A DNA stretch of 64,000 nt from an uncultured Tateyamaria sp. (GTDB lineage: Bacteria; Pseudomonadota; Alphaproteobacteria; Rhodobacterales; Rhodobacteraceae), in the NCBI RefSeq assembly GCF_947503415.1, contig NZ_CANNDS010000001.1, positions 1,460,501 through 1,524,500 on the forward strand, in the 5' to 3' direction. The notes beneath the pieces were generated by a model, which saw only the letters and a program-made list of their open reading frames with translations, was not told where the DNA came from and ran no database searches. Each line of letters opens with the position of its first letter. Position 1 is the stretch's first letter. Position numbers and translations under genes: made by a program. Of the stretch, positions 17,268-26,462 are shown in pieces.

Positions 17268-20240
17268 ATGTTCACTGAACTGTCGATCACGTCGAATTTC
17301 ACCTTCCTCACCGGGGCGTCCCACCCCGAGGAGTATGTGAACCGTGCCACCCTGATCGGGATGGATGCGCTGGCCATCGCTGACGACAATTCTGTTGCGG
17401 GGATCGTGCGCGCGCACACGCAGGCCAGGACCATCGCGCGCGCCGTGAAGGAACGACGGGAGTTCGACGCGATCCACGGGCTGATTGGACCACCAAGGCC
17501 GGATCACATCCCGGCCCCATCCAGTGCGCCTGTGGCCCTCACGCCGCGCCTGATCCCGGCAACACGGCTGCTGTTTTCCGATGCGCCGCCCATCACGGTG
17601 CTGCCACTGGACCGGCAAGGCTGGCGGTCACTGTGCCGGATCATCTCCAAGGGGCGACTTCGGGCCGAGAAGGGGGAGTGTGACCTGCAATTGCAAGACC
17701 TCGAAGACTTTGCGGGTGGTCTCCACCTGCTTTTGTGGCCACAGGCGCAAACGGTGCAGGGCGGCGCGGTTGATTGGGTGCAAACGGCGCGACGGTTGAC
17801 GCGCCGCTTTGCTGGAAACATCCATGTACTGATGACCCCCAGCTATGACGGGCGGGACACGGCGCGCTTTGACCATATCGCGGATCAGGCGCGAAGCCTT
17901 GGCCTGCCTACCCTCGCCTCTGCCGCGCCGCGCATGCACCACGGCGCGCGGCGCAAGCTGGCGGATGTGGTCAGCGCCATTCGTCTTAAATGCCGTGTCG
18001 ATGCACTGGGCCGCGCGGCCCTTAGCAATGGCGAGGGGCGGTTGCGCAGTGAGGCGGACATGCTGCGTCTGTTCGCCGGGCACGAGGCGGCGGTGCACCG
18101 GACGGGGGAGTTGGCCAGGCGCTTGACCTTCTCACTGGATCAGCTGCGTTATGAATACCCGTCCGAGATCACGCAGAACGAGACGCCCAGCCAGCGGCTG
18201 GAGCGGCTGGCTTACGAAGGGCTGAAATGGCGCTATCCCGCAGGCGCGCCCGAAAAGGCGCAGACCCTGCTGCGCCATGAACTCACCCTGATCGCCAAGC
18301 TGAAATACGAACCCTATTTCCTGACTGTCCGCGACATCGTCCATTTCGCGCGATCCCGCGGGATCTTGTGTCAGGGTCGCGGATCGGCGGCCAATTCGGT
18401 GGTGTGTTACTGCATGGGCATCACTTCCGTCAGCCCGGAGATGGGCACGATGGTGTTCGAACGCTTTGTATCAGAGGCGCGGGACGAGCCGCCCGATATC
18501 GACGTCGACTTCGAACACGAGCGGCGCGAGGAAGTGATCCAGCACATCTATAAGCGCTATGGCCGCCACCGGGCGGGCCTGTGCGCCACGGTCGTGCATT
18601 ACCGGGGCAAGCGCGCCATTCGCGAGGTGGGCCGCGCCATGGGTCTGACCGAGGATACGATTTCCGCGCTGTCCTCGCAGCTTTGGGGCTTCTTCTCGAC
18701 CAAGGGGTTGGAGGCGGAGCGGATGGCCGAGATCGGCCTCGATTTCCGCGACCGGCGCCTGCAACAGACCATTGAGCTGGTCTATGAGATCAACGGCTTT
18801 CCCCGGCATTTGTCCCAGCACGTGGGTGGCTTCATCGTGACCGAAGGGCGGCTGGATGAATTGGTGCCCATTGAAAACGCGACGATGGAGGACCGCACCG
18901 TCATCTGCTGGGACAAGGATGACATCGACTCGCTTGGCATTCTGAAGGTCGATGTGTTGAGCCTTGGCATGCTGACCTGCATCCGCAAGGCCTTTGATTT
19001 GCTGAGCATGCACCACCAGCAGGACTATACCCTTGCGACCTTGCCGCCAGAGGACCCGCGTGTTTATGACATGCTGTGCGCGGCGGACAGTATCGGCGTG
19101 TTTCAGGTCGAAAGCCGGGCGCAGATGAACTTTTTACCCCGGATGCGGCCCCGCAATTTCTATGATCTGGTGATCGAGGTGGCCATCATCCGTCCGGGGC
19201 CCATTCAGGGCGACATGGTGCATCCCTATATCCGTCGCCGGAACGGGGAGGAGGAGGTGTCTTTCCCCTCGGACGAGTTGGGGCAGGTGTTGGGCAAGAC
19301 GCTGGGCGTGCCGCTGTTTCAGGAACAGGCCATGCAGATCGCCATTGTGGGCGCGGGTTTTACCCCCGATCAGGCGGACCGGCTGCGGCGGTCGCTCGCG
19401 ACGTTCAAGAAGCATGGCAGCGTCAGTGAGTTCCGTGCCCTGTTCCTGAAAGGTATGCGCAAGAACGGATACGAGGACGACTTTGCCGAGCGGTGCTTTT
19501 CCCAGATCGAGGGTTTTGGCTCCTACGGCTTTCCCGAGAGCCATGCGGCGAGCTTTGCGCTGCTCGTCTATGCCTCAAGCTGGATCAAGTGCCACCATCC
19601 GGGCATTTTTGCCTGTGCGCTGCTGAATTCACAGCCCATGGGGTTCTATGCCCCCGCCCAGATCGTGCGGGATGCCCGCGAACACGGGGTTGATGTGCGC
19701 CCCATCTGCGTGAATGCCAGTTTCTGGGACAATGCGATGGAGCCCGATGGCAAGGGCGGTCTCGCCCTGCGGCTGGGCTTCCGGCAGATCAAGGGGCTGA
19801 GCGAAGAGGATGCCAGTTGGCTGACGGCGGCGCGGGGCAATGGCTATCAGTCGGTGCAGGATGTCTGGCGCCGTGCGGGTCTGGCCCCGGGTATCATTGT
19901 GCGGCTGGCCGAAGCAGATGCTTTTGCCGCTGCGGGTGTAAATCGGCGCGAGGCGCTGTGGGAGGCCAAGGCGATTGCGCCCGGTCCCGCGCTGCCCCTG
20001 TTTGCGACCGATCTGGATGGCGAAGTGGTGGATGAACCAACGGCGCTGCTGCCTGAAATGAGCCTGGGCGAAGAGGTGGTGGAGGATTACGTCTCGACCC
20101 GCTTGACGCTGCGGGCCCATCCGGTGGGCCTTTTGCGCCATATCCTGACGCCGGGTGCGGCCCCGGTCGAGGTGTTACCCGCCACCCAAGAGGCACCGGA
20201 TTTGTCGAAGATCAGTTTTACGCGGGGCAACCCGGATTGA
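17268..20240 (+). CDS. dnaE2: Error-prone DNA polymerase III alpha subunit DnaE2 (ImuC), lacking C-terminal OB domain
   Basis: 990 residues. An N-terminal PHP-like domain (SNFTFLTGASHPEEYVNRA) is followed by the C-family polymerase core: GRGSAANSVVCYCMGI, catalytic aspartates in PPDIDVDFEHERR (about residue 410) and KVDVLSLGML, the helix-hairpin region GFGSYGFPESHAASFALLVY and the DnaE2-typical RRAGL stretch. It stops soon after TLRAHPVGLLRHIL, where relatives continue for roughly 70-100 residues with an OB-fold domain, so that domain seems missing. dnaE2 normally follows imuA and imuB; neither is here. Expected role: translesion synthesis during SOS, with ImuB as partner supplied elsewhere if functional. 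Confidence 0.93.
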   Translation: MFTELSITSNFTFLTGASHPEEYVNRATLIGMDALAIADDNSVAGIVRAHTQARTIARAVKERREFDAIHGLIGPPRPDHIPAPSSAPVALTPRLIPATRLLFSDAPPITVLPLDRQGWRSLCRIISKGRLRAEKGECDLQLQDLEDFAGGLHLLLWPQAQTVQGGAVDWVQTARRLTRRFAGNIHVLMTPSYDGRDTARFDHIADQARSLGLPTLASAAPRMHHGARRKLADVVSAIRLKCRVDALGRAALSNGEGRLRSEADMLRLFAGHEAAVHRTGELARRLTFSLDQLRYEYPSEITQNETPSQRLERLAYEGLKWRYPAGAPEKAQTLLRHELTLIAKLKYEPYFLTVRDIVHFARSRGILCQGRGSAANSVVCYCMGITSVSPEMGTMVFERFVSEARDEPPDIDVDFEHERREEVIQHIYKRYGRHRAGLCATVVHYRGKRAIREVGRAMGLTEDTISALSSQLWGFFSTKGLEAERMAEIGLDFRDRRLQQTIELVYEINGFPRHLSQHVGGFIVTEGRLDELVPIENATMEDRTVICWDKDDIDSLGILKVDVLSLGMLTCIRKAFDLLSMHHQQDYTLATLPPEDPRVYDMLCAADSIGVFQVESRAQMNFLPRMRPRNFYDLVIEVAIIRPGPIQGDMVHPYIRRRNGEEEVSFPSDELGQVLGKTLGVPLFQEQAMQIAIVGAGFTPDQADRLRRSLATFKKHGSVSEFRALFLKGMRKNGYEDDFAERCFSQIEGFGSYGFPESHAASFALLVYASSWIKCHHPGIFACALLNSQPMGFYAPAQIVRDAREHGVDVRPICVNASFWDNAMEPDGKGGLALRLGFRQIKGLSEEDASWLTAARGNGYQSVQDVWRRAGLAPGIIVRLAEADAFAAAGVNRREALWEAKAIAPGPALPLFATDLDGEVVDEPTALLPEMSLGEEVVEDYVSTRLTLRAHPVGLLRHILTPGAAPVEVLPATQEAPDLSKISFTRGNPD

Positions 20241-20250
20241 GAGGGACAGC

Positions 20251-20709
20251 ATGACGACACTTGCCGATTACAAGGCCAAATCGGGCACGTTCATCCCGGT
20301 CTGGACGCTGGAAATACAGACTTTGCCCGAGGATACGGACCGCATTCTGGACGCAGTGATGGCCGTGCACCCGTTGGGATATGGCCGGTATCAGCGCAAT
20401 GCCAGCATCTCTGCCGTAGGGGTCGAGACGGCGCAGCCCGAACCGGGATCAACCACCACGACCCATGTGGACGGGTTCAAGGCCGGCGCGACGGAAACCT
20501 ATCCGATGGTGGAATTGAAGATCTCTGTCGAGCGGGACGTGACCGTGCTGGAGCGCGTGATGGGGGCCATTCTGGATGTGCACCACTACGAAGAACCGGT
20601 GATCTTCCTGCGCGAGGATTGGGCCAGTCGCGCAGCCTACAACCCGAACAACGACAATCCGCACCGGTGGTGGAACAATCGACGTGGATTGCCGGATCGT
20701 ATCACGTGA
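20251..20709 (+). CDS. Hypothetical protein, CutA/NIF3-insert-like
   Basis: 152 residues from the ATG at 20251, with GAGGGA just upstream; the frame is open into dnaE2 but that part is overlap. VERDVTVLERVMGAILDVHHYEEPVIFLRED resembles the HPYEEP segment of CutA-like ferredoxin folds inserted in NIF3/YqfO proteins, and the repeated beta-alpha-beta pattern (WTLEIQTLPEDTDRILDAVMAVHPLGYGRYQRN) fits a duplicated fold. It starts 10 bases after the dnaE2 stop, so it may be co-expressed with it. No catalytic motif; assignment to a named family is tentative. Confidence 0.65.
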   Translation: MTTLADYKAKSGTFIPVWTLEIQTLPEDTDRILDAVMAVHPLGYGRYQRNASISAVGVETAQPEPGSTTTTHVDGFKAGATETYPMVELKISVERDVTVLERVMGAILDVHHYEEPVIFLREDWASRAAYNPNNDNPHRWWNNRRGLPDRIT

Positions 20710-21209
20710 TCAGTCCGGCGGTGGGAAGCGGTTCTGCAACGTGAACGCCTCGACGCTTGGGCCGTCTTTCCGCAACTGATGCAGGCGGTTCCAGCCATCT
20801 TCCAGCGCCACGCGCGTCCCCTTTGTCGCCCACCACATCACCATGGTCGGGCCCTGTGTTCGGTCCACCCAGCCGCGCAATGTCTTCATGCCTTCGCGGT
20901 GCAGTTCGTCGCGGTAGGCAAAGCGGTGCATCGCCTGCACGTCCTGCCATGCAGCCATGCAGCCATGGTCAGGATATGGAAATTGTCCTCGGTCCGGTCC
21001 GTTTGCAGAGCCAGAAGGTCACTCATCTCGCCATAGGTGCCGTCGGGCAGGCGTGCGCCGTGGTTGTGCCAATACATCCCGTCATCGGCCTTGGCCCGGG
21101 CAAAGACGTGCGGCAGTTGGCCAAAGAAGTACTGCGCGTGCGGGTGACTGGCGCTGAAGGGACCGAGAGGGCGCACCACGTTCAGGTGCACCAGCATGTG
21201 TTCGCTCAT
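20710..21209 (-). pseudogene. DUF3291 gene disrupted by an 8-base tandem duplication
   Basis: The N-terminal part (MSEHMLVHLNVVRPLGPFSASHP...NFHILTMAAW) and the C-terminal part (QDVQAMHRFAYRDELHREG...VMWWATKGT...GPSVEAFTL) are both clear DUF3291 but lie in different frames. At the break (20948-20963) CATGCAGC is repeated twice in tandem on the plus strand; deleting one copy restores a continuous frame (MAAWQDVQ). Start at 21209 has GGAGG eight bases upstream. DUF3291 proteins resemble ABM-type monooxygenases; function is unproven. Either a recent inactivation, a slippage-prone switch or a sequencing/assembly error. Confidence 0.85.
20948..20963. repeat. 8-base perfect tandem duplication (CATGCAGC)x2
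   Basis: Two exact adjacent copies followed by a further CATG. It shifts the DUF3291 reading frame by +2 (8 bases). Confidence 0.9.
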
Positions 21210-21324
21210 GTCCATATCCTCCGTCCGGCGCAAACCTACCGGGTCATCATGCCTGCGCAAGCCTTCTTTCCAAGCGCGAGGCCGCGCGGTAGAACGCAAC
21301 CAACACATCGGAAGGACACCCGAG

Positions 21325-22836
21325 ATGGCACCACCCAAACCCGTTGTACTGTGCATCCTCGACGGCTGGGGTCTGCGCGAAGATGAGACGGGCAATGCCC
21401 CCAAGCTGGCGCGCACACCGACCTTTGATCGCATCATGGACACGTGCAGCCATGCGACCCTGATCACCCATGGCCCGGACGTGGGCCTGCCCCGCGGGCA
21501 GATGGGCAATTCCGAGGTGGGTCATACCAACATCGGTGCAGGCCGCGTGGTGGCGATGGATCTCGGTCAGATCGACCTTGCCATCGAAGACGGCAGCTTT
21601 TTCCGCAACGCACGCCTGACCGACTGGATCAACGCCATCAAGGAGGCGGGCGGGCGCGCGCATCTGATGGGTGTGATGTCTGACGGCGGCGTGCACGGTC
21701 ATATCCGCCACCTGATCGCCGCCGCGAAAGCGTGCACCGATGCGGGCCTGCCCGTTGTCATCCATGCAATCACCGACGGGCGCGATGTCGCCCCGAAATC
21801 GGCGCTGAGCTATCTTGAGCAATTGCATGACGATCTGCCGGCGGGTGCCCGCGTCGTCAGCCTGACAGGTCGCTACTTTGCCATGGATCGCGACAACCGC
21901 TGGGACAGGGTCGAAACCGCGTATAGCGTCGTGGTCCGGGCCGATGGCCCCGTTGCCGAAAGCGCGCAAGCGGCGATTGAAGCGGCATATGCCAACGACA
22001 CCACCGACGAGTTCATCCCGTCCACGGTCATGGATGGCTACAAGGGCGCGAAGGATGGCGACGGGTTCTTTTGCCTGAATTTCCGGGCGGATCGTGCACG
22101 CGAGATCATGGCAGCCATTGGCGATCCCGGATTTGACGCCTTTGACCCAGAAGGACGTCCGGACTGGTCAGGCCTGATGGGCATGGCGGATTACTCAGAG
22201 GCGCACAAAGCCTATATGACGACCGTTTATCCCAAGCCCGAGATCGTCAACACGCTGGGCGCATGGGTGGCCAAGGCGGGCCTGCGCCAATTCCGGTTGG
22301 CGGAAACCGAAAAGTATCCACACGTGACGTTCTTTCTGAATGGCGGAGAGGAGCAGCCTGAAAATGGTGAGGATCGGGCGATGCCCAAGTCGCCCTCGGT
22401 CGCGACATATGACCTGCAACCTGAGATGTCGTCGGTGGAAGTGACGGACAGGTTTGTCGCGGCCGTCGAAGACGGTTACGACCTAATCGTGGTGAACTAC
22501 GCCAACCCGGACATGGTTGGGCACACGGGTGATCTTGAGGCAGCGATTGCCGCTTGCGAGGCAGTGGACACGGGTCTGAGCCGTGTTCTGCCCGCTCTGG
22601 AACAGGTGGGAGGGGCGATGATCCTGACTGCGGATCACGGCAATTGCGAAACCATGATCGATCCCGACACTGGCGCGCCGCACACGGCCCATACCACCAA
22701 CCTTGTGCCCGTGGCGCTGATCGGTGCCGAGGGCACGCTGAAGGACGGGCGGTTGGCCGATTTGGCACCGACGCTGTTGCAACTCATGGGGCTGGAACAG
22801 CCAGTTGAGATGACGGGACACAGTCTGATCGAATGA
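21325..22836 (+). CDS. gpmI: 2,3-bisphosphoglycerate-independent phosphoglycerate mutase
   Basis: 503 residues, usual length. It converts 3- to 2-phosphoglycerate with two Mn ions. N-terminal metal motif CILDGWG, phosphoserine motif MGNSEVGHTNIGAGR, HAITDGRDVAPKSA, GRYFAMDRDNRWDR, FRADRAREI, and C-terminal metal ligands in NYANPDMVGHTGD and TADHGNCE. ATG at 21325 (MAPPKPVVLCILDGWG) with GAAGGA upstream; the frame is open to 21196 without coding character. Its stop overlaps the start of the EnvC-like gene by four bases (ATGA). Confidence 0.97.
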   Translation: MAPPKPVVLCILDGWGLREDETGNAPKLARTPTFDRIMDTCSHATLITHGPDVGLPRGQMGNSEVGHTNIGAGRVVAMDLGQIDLAIEDGSFFRNARLTDWINAIKEAGGRAHLMGVMSDGGVHGHIRHLIAAAKACTDAGLPVVIHAITDGRDVAPKSALSYLEQLHDDLPAGARVVSLTGRYFAMDRDNRWDRVETAYSVVVRADGPVAESAQAAIEAAYANDTTDEFIPSTVMDGYKGAKDGDGFFCLNFRADRAREIMAAIGDPGFDAFDPEGRPDWSGLMGMADYSEAHKAYMTTVYPKPEIVNTLGAWVAKAGLRQFRLAETEKYPHVTFFLNGGEEQPENGEDRAMPKSPSVATYDLQPEMSSVEVTDRFVAAVEDGYDLIVVNYANPDMVGHTGDLEAAIAACEAVDTGLSRVLPALEQVGGAMILTADHGNCETMIDPDTGAPHTAHTTNLVPVALIGAEGTLKDGRLADLAPTLLQLMGLEQPVEMTGHSLIE

Positions 22837-23966
22837 AATGGGTCGCTGCAGTTTTCCTTGGCCTGTGGGCACTGCCAGCGCTGGCGCAGGACGATGCCGG
22901 TGCCTTGGCAAGGGCTGCGGGCGGGCAGCTTGAGGCGGCATCGGTTCGTTTGTCAGAAGCGGACAGTGCGCGGGACCGTGTACGCGCACTGACAGAGACG
23001 GTGCACGCGTACGAGGCTGGTCTGTCGGCCATGCGCTCGGGATTGCGTCGTGCGTCGATCCGAGAGGCACAGTTGCGTGGGCAATTGCAGGCGCGGGATG
23101 CTGAAATCGCTCAGCTGGTTGCCGTCTTGCAAACCCTGTCCCCGGGTCAGTCGCCCACCGCTTTTCTGCATCCCGATGGACCAAATGGCACCGCCCGCGC
23201 GGGGATGCTTCTGGCTGAACTGACACCGGCCCTGAACCAACGGGCGGCGCAATTGCGGCAAGACCTGGACGACGTGGAAAGCCTGCGCGTCTTGCAAGAG
23301 CAGGCGGCTGTGCAACTTCAAACCGGCCTGACCGAGGTGCAAACCGCTCGATCCGAGCTGAACCAGGCGATGGCGGAGCGCACCGACCTGCCGCAGCGCT
23401 TTGTCGAAGATCCGGTGCGCACGGCCATCCTCATCGCATCAGCAGAGACGTTGGATGCATTTTCAAGTGGGCTTGCCAACATTGCCGAAGATGATGCGGG
23501 TTGGACCCCACCTGAAATTGACGACCTGATCGGCGAGTTTCCAATGCCCGCCCGCGGCGTGATCCTGCGCCGCGCGGGTGAGCCGGACGCGGCTGGAATC
23601 ACGCGTCCGGGGATATTGCTGGCCACGCGCCCCGGCACTTTGGTGACCTCCCCCACGGCTGCGACGCTGCGCTATGTCGGACCGCTTCTGGATTTCGGTA
23701 CGGTGACAATCCTTGAGCCACGCCCCGGCACTCTGATCGTCCTTGCCGGGCTTGACGTAAGCTATGGCTCATCGGGGCAGATCATCTCTGCTGGCACGCC
23801 TTTGGGCCTGATGGGCGGCCTGCCTGCGCAAGATGCTGCAACGCCCGCTTCAACAGGTGGTGAAGGGGGTGGCGCTGACCGCTCGGAAACGCTCTATATA
23901 GAAGTAAGAGAAAATAATGTGCCAATGGACCCCCTCACGTGGTTCAGCACCGAACAGGATGGATAA
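22833..23966 (+). CDS. EnvC-like murein hydrolase activator (degenerate LytM/M23 domain)
   Basis: 377 residues: signal peptide (MKWVAAVFLGLWALPALAQ), a long coiled coil (about 25-190, rich in RL, QLRG, LEA), then a LytM/M23-type beta domain (PMPARGVILRRAGEPDAAG, RPGILLATRPGTLVTSPTAATLRYVG, LDFGTVTILEPRPGTLIVLAGL). The zinc ligands of active M23 peptidases (HxxxD and HxH) are absent, as in EnvC, which activates amidases instead of cutting peptidoglycan itself. Located between gpmI and ctpA as in many Rhodobacteraceae. Likely periplasmic, at the division site. Confidence 0.88.
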   Translation: MKWVAAVFLGLWALPALAQDDAGALARAAGGQLEAASVRLSEADSARDRVRALTETVHAYEAGLSAMRSGLRRASIREAQLRGQLQARDAEIAQLVAVLQTLSPGQSPTAFLHPDGPNGTARAGMLLAELTPALNQRAAQLRQDLDDVESLRVLQEQAAVQLQTGLTEVQTARSELNQAMAERTDLPQRFVEDPVRTAILIASAETLDAFSSGLANIAEDDAGWTPPEIDDLIGEFPMPARGVILRRAGEPDAAGITRPGILLATRPGTLVTSPTAATLRYVGPLLDFGTVTILEPRPGTLIVLAGLDVSYGSSGQIISAGTPLGLMGGLPAQDAATPASTGGEGGGADRSETLYIEVRENNVPMDPLTWFSTEQDG

Positions 23967-23972
23967 GCTGGA

Positions 23973-25316
23973 ATGAAGAAATTCGTGATGGCCGCCGTGG
24001 GCGGAACGGTGGCAGGTGTGATTGCGACAACGCAAATCGCCGGGCCGCTTTTGGCGCAGGAAAACGCGGCAAACGCGCCTGTTTACGAGCAGTTGGACCT
24101 GTTCGGCGATATCTTTGAACGTATCCGCAGCCAGTACGTGGAAGAGGTGGAACCGAAGGAACTGATCGAGGCTGCCATTGACGGTATGCTGACGTCGCTT
24201 GACCCGCATTCGAGCTATCTTTCACCTGACGACGCGGCCGCAATGCAAGTGCAGACCCGCGGTGAATTCGGCGGTCTGGGCATCGAGGTGACGCAAGAAG
24301 AAGGCTTTATCAAGGTTGTGTCGCCCATCGACAGCACCCCTGCCGCCGAGGCCGGGATCGAGGCGGGCGACTTCATCACCCATGTCGATGGCGAGTCGAT
24401 GCTGGGCCTGACACTGGATTCTGCCGTTGAACGCATGCGCGGCCCCGTCGGGTCCGAGATCATCATCACTGTGGTCCGTGAGGGCGAGACGGAACCCTTC
24501 GATGTTTCCATCATCCGCGACACGATTGAACTGCAGGCGGTCCGCAGTCGGACGCAGGGCGAGACGGTTGTGCTGCGCGTGACCACCTTCAACGACAAGA
24601 CCACGCCGAACCTTGTGACCAAGCTGGAAGAAGAGGTGGAAACGCTGGGCGGCATGGACTCGGTGAACGGCTTTGTCCTCGATTTGCGTAACAATCCCGG
24701 CGGGTTGTTGACCCAAGCCATCCGCGTGTCGGATGCGTTCTTGGAAAAGGGTGAGATCGTTTCGACCCGTGGGCGTGACCCCGCAGATGGTGATCGCTTC
24801 AACGCGACACCCGGTGATCTGGCGCAGGGCAAGCCCATTGTGGTGCTGATCAATGGCGGTTCCGCCTCGGCGTCCGAGATCGTGGCGGGCGCTCTTCAAG
24901 ACCATCGCCGTGCCATTGTCGTGGGTACCAAGAGCTTTGGGAAGGGTTCGGTTCAGACCGTGATGCCGCTGCGTGGGGACGGGGCCATGCGCCTGACCAC
25001 AGCGCGCTATTACACGCCGTCGGGCCGGTCCATTCAGGCGCTGGGCGTAAGCCCTGACATCGTGGTGGAACAACCGCGTCGTCGCCAAGACGAGGAAGAG
25101 GAAGAGGATGGGCCAGCGAGCGCCATCGGACCACGGTCCGAAGGGGATTTGCGCGGCAGCCTTGATAACGATTCGCTGACCGAAGATCAGATCAAGCAGA
25201 TTGAGGAAGATCGCGCCAAGGCGGAAGCGGCGGCCGAGTTGCGGGAGGATGACTATCAGCTGGCTTATGCCATCGACATCCTGAAGGGCCTGAACGCGTT
25301 GGGTCCAACCGAGTAA
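23973..25316 (+). CDS. ctpA: Carboxy-terminal processing protease (S41 family)
   Basis: 447 residues. Signal/anchor (KFVMAAVGGTVAGVIATTQIAGPLLAQ), then the S41 N-terminal helices (DLFGDIFERIRSQYVEEVEPKELIEAAIDGMLTSLDPHSSYLSP), a PDZ domain (FGGLGIEVTQEEGFIKVVSPIDSTPAAEAGIEAGDFI), and the protease core with LDLRNNPGGLL, catalytic Ser in NGGSASASEIVAGALQD and catalytic Lys in GTKSFGKGSVQT. C-terminal acidic charged tail. Typically degrades periplasmic proteins and often works with an EnvC/NlpI-type partner. Last gene of the run. Confidence 0.95.
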   Translation: MKKFVMAAVGGTVAGVIATTQIAGPLLAQENAANAPVYEQLDLFGDIFERIRSQYVEEVEPKELIEAAIDGMLTSLDPHSSYLSPDDAAAMQVQTRGEFGGLGIEVTQEEGFIKVVSPIDSTPAAEAGIEAGDFITHVDGESMLGLTLDSAVERMRGPVGSEIIITVVREGETEPFDVSIIRDTIELQAVRSRTQGETVVLRVTTFNDKTTPNLVTKLEEEVETLGGMDSVNGFVLDLRNNPGGLLTQAIRVSDAFLEKGEIVSTRGRDPADGDRFNATPGDLAQGKPIVVLINGGSASASEIVAGALQDHRRAIVVGTKSFGKGSVQTVMPLRGDGAMRLTTARYYTPSGRSIQALGVSPDIVVEQPRRRQDEEEEEDGPASAIGPRSEGDLRGSLDNDSLTEDQIKQIEEDRAKAEAAAELREDDYQLAYAIDILKGLNALGPTE

Positions 25317-25342
25317 ACGGTTCGTCAGATCGGAGTTAGGGA

Positions 25343-25365
25343 GGGCGGTGCCGTTGGCGCCGCCC
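25343..25365. terminator. Probable bidirectional terminator hairpin
   Basis: GGGCGGTGCC (25343-25352), loop GTT, GGCGCCGCCC (25356-25365): a 10-bp stem with one G-T wobble between the convergent ctpA and dehydratase genes. Only short T/A tracts flank it. Confidence 0.65.
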
Positions 25366-25373
25366 TACTTCGT

Positions 25374-26462
25374 TCAGAGGGTAATTTCGTGCGGGGTCAG
25401 TTTGGACCAGTCGAACGCGACCCCGATACCCGGCACGTCCGGCGCAACCGCCAAGTGATCCTCAATCACCAAGGGTCGGGTCGTGTAGCGGTCAATGGGG
25501 AAACTGTGCACTTCGAGCCAGCCGCCGTGGACTTGGCTGGACACAAGCGACACATGCAGTTCCTGCATCCCATGGCTGCAAACGGGGACATCTGCCTTTC
25601 GCGCCATCTTTGCGACCTCTAGCCAACCGGTGATGCCAAGGCAGTTCGAGGCATCGGGTTGGATGAAGTCTACATGTGGCAAGGCGCGGCGAAACTCATG
25701 CATCGTGTGCAGGTTTTCGCCTTGGGCTGTGGCCATGCCGGTAGCAGCGCGGATGGCGGCGTAGTCTTCGAAATGGTCGGGTTCGATCGGTTCTTCAAAC
25801 CATGTGATGTTCTGATCCTTAACCGCGTGGGCGAGACTGATCGCCTGATCCGTGGTCATGGAATAGTTGGCATCGATCATGAAGGTCATGTCGGGGCCTA
25901 TGAGGTCGCGGACGGCTTTAATGCGTGTAATGTCCTCGGCTTCTGTCGGTTGCCCAATCTTGATTTTGACCGCGTTGTGCCCGCGCGCGAGGTAAGTGCG
26001 GACGCTGTCCAACAGCTTGGGCAGATCAAACCCAAGGTCGATGCCACCTGCATAGGCTTTGCAGCGGTCTGCGGCCCCTCCGGCGGCTTGCACCAGCGAT
26101 TGGCCAGTGCCTTTGAGTCGCGCGTCCCATAGCGCGATATCTACGGCGGAGATGGCGAAGGAGAGGATACCGCCCCGGCCCACATAGTGCAGGTGAGCGT
26201 CCATGGCGTGGGTGAGGTGTTCGACGTCGCCCGCGTCCTGCCCGATCAGGAAGGGGGCGAGGTCATGGGTGATCATCGCCGCCGTGGCATGCCCGCCGCG
26301 CCCGCCGTTGTAGGTGTAGCCGGTGCCGGTCCGCCCGTCGTCCAGCGTGACCGTCGCGGTGATCAGGTGGAAGTGGCTGTGGTCGCCGTGTTTGGCGTCA
26401 ACGAGCACTTCGTCGAGCGGCACGGCGAACAGGCGCGCCTGAACGTCGGCGATCCTAGCCAT
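25374..26462 (-). CDS. Mandelate racemase-type enolase superfamily enzyme (acid-sugar dehydratase)
   Basis: 362 residues from ATG 26460-26462 ([19 protein letters not shown]). Enolase-superfamily residues are intact: K166-I-K168, metal ligands D197, E223 and E249, and the His297/Asp270 dyad of the mandelate racemase subgroup ([16 protein letters not shown]). The N-terminal capping domain ([34 protein letters not shown]) resembles talarate/galactarate dehydratases. Substrate cannot be fixed; L-fuconate, galactarate or a related acid fits the operon. The start overlaps the previous gene's stop by eight bases. Last gene of a five-gene minus-strand operon. Confidence 0.88.
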   Translation of the reverse strand: MARIADVQARLFAVPLDEVLVDAKHGDHSHFHLITATVTLDDGRTGTGYTYNGGRGGHATAAMITHDLAPFLIGQDAGDVEHLTHAMDAHLHYVGRGGILSFAISAVDIALWDARLKGTGQSLVQAAGGAADRCKAYAGGIDLGFDLPKLLDSVRTYLARGHNAVKIKIGQPTEAEDITRIKAVRDLIGPDMTFMIDANYSMTTDQAISLAHAVKDQNITWFEEPIEPDHFEDYAAIRAATGMATAQGENLHTMHEFRRALPHVDFIQPDASNCLGITGWLEVAKMARKADVPVCSHGMQELHVSLVSSQVHGGWLEVHSFPIDRYTTRPLVIEDHLAVAPDVPGIGVAFDWSKLTPHEITL

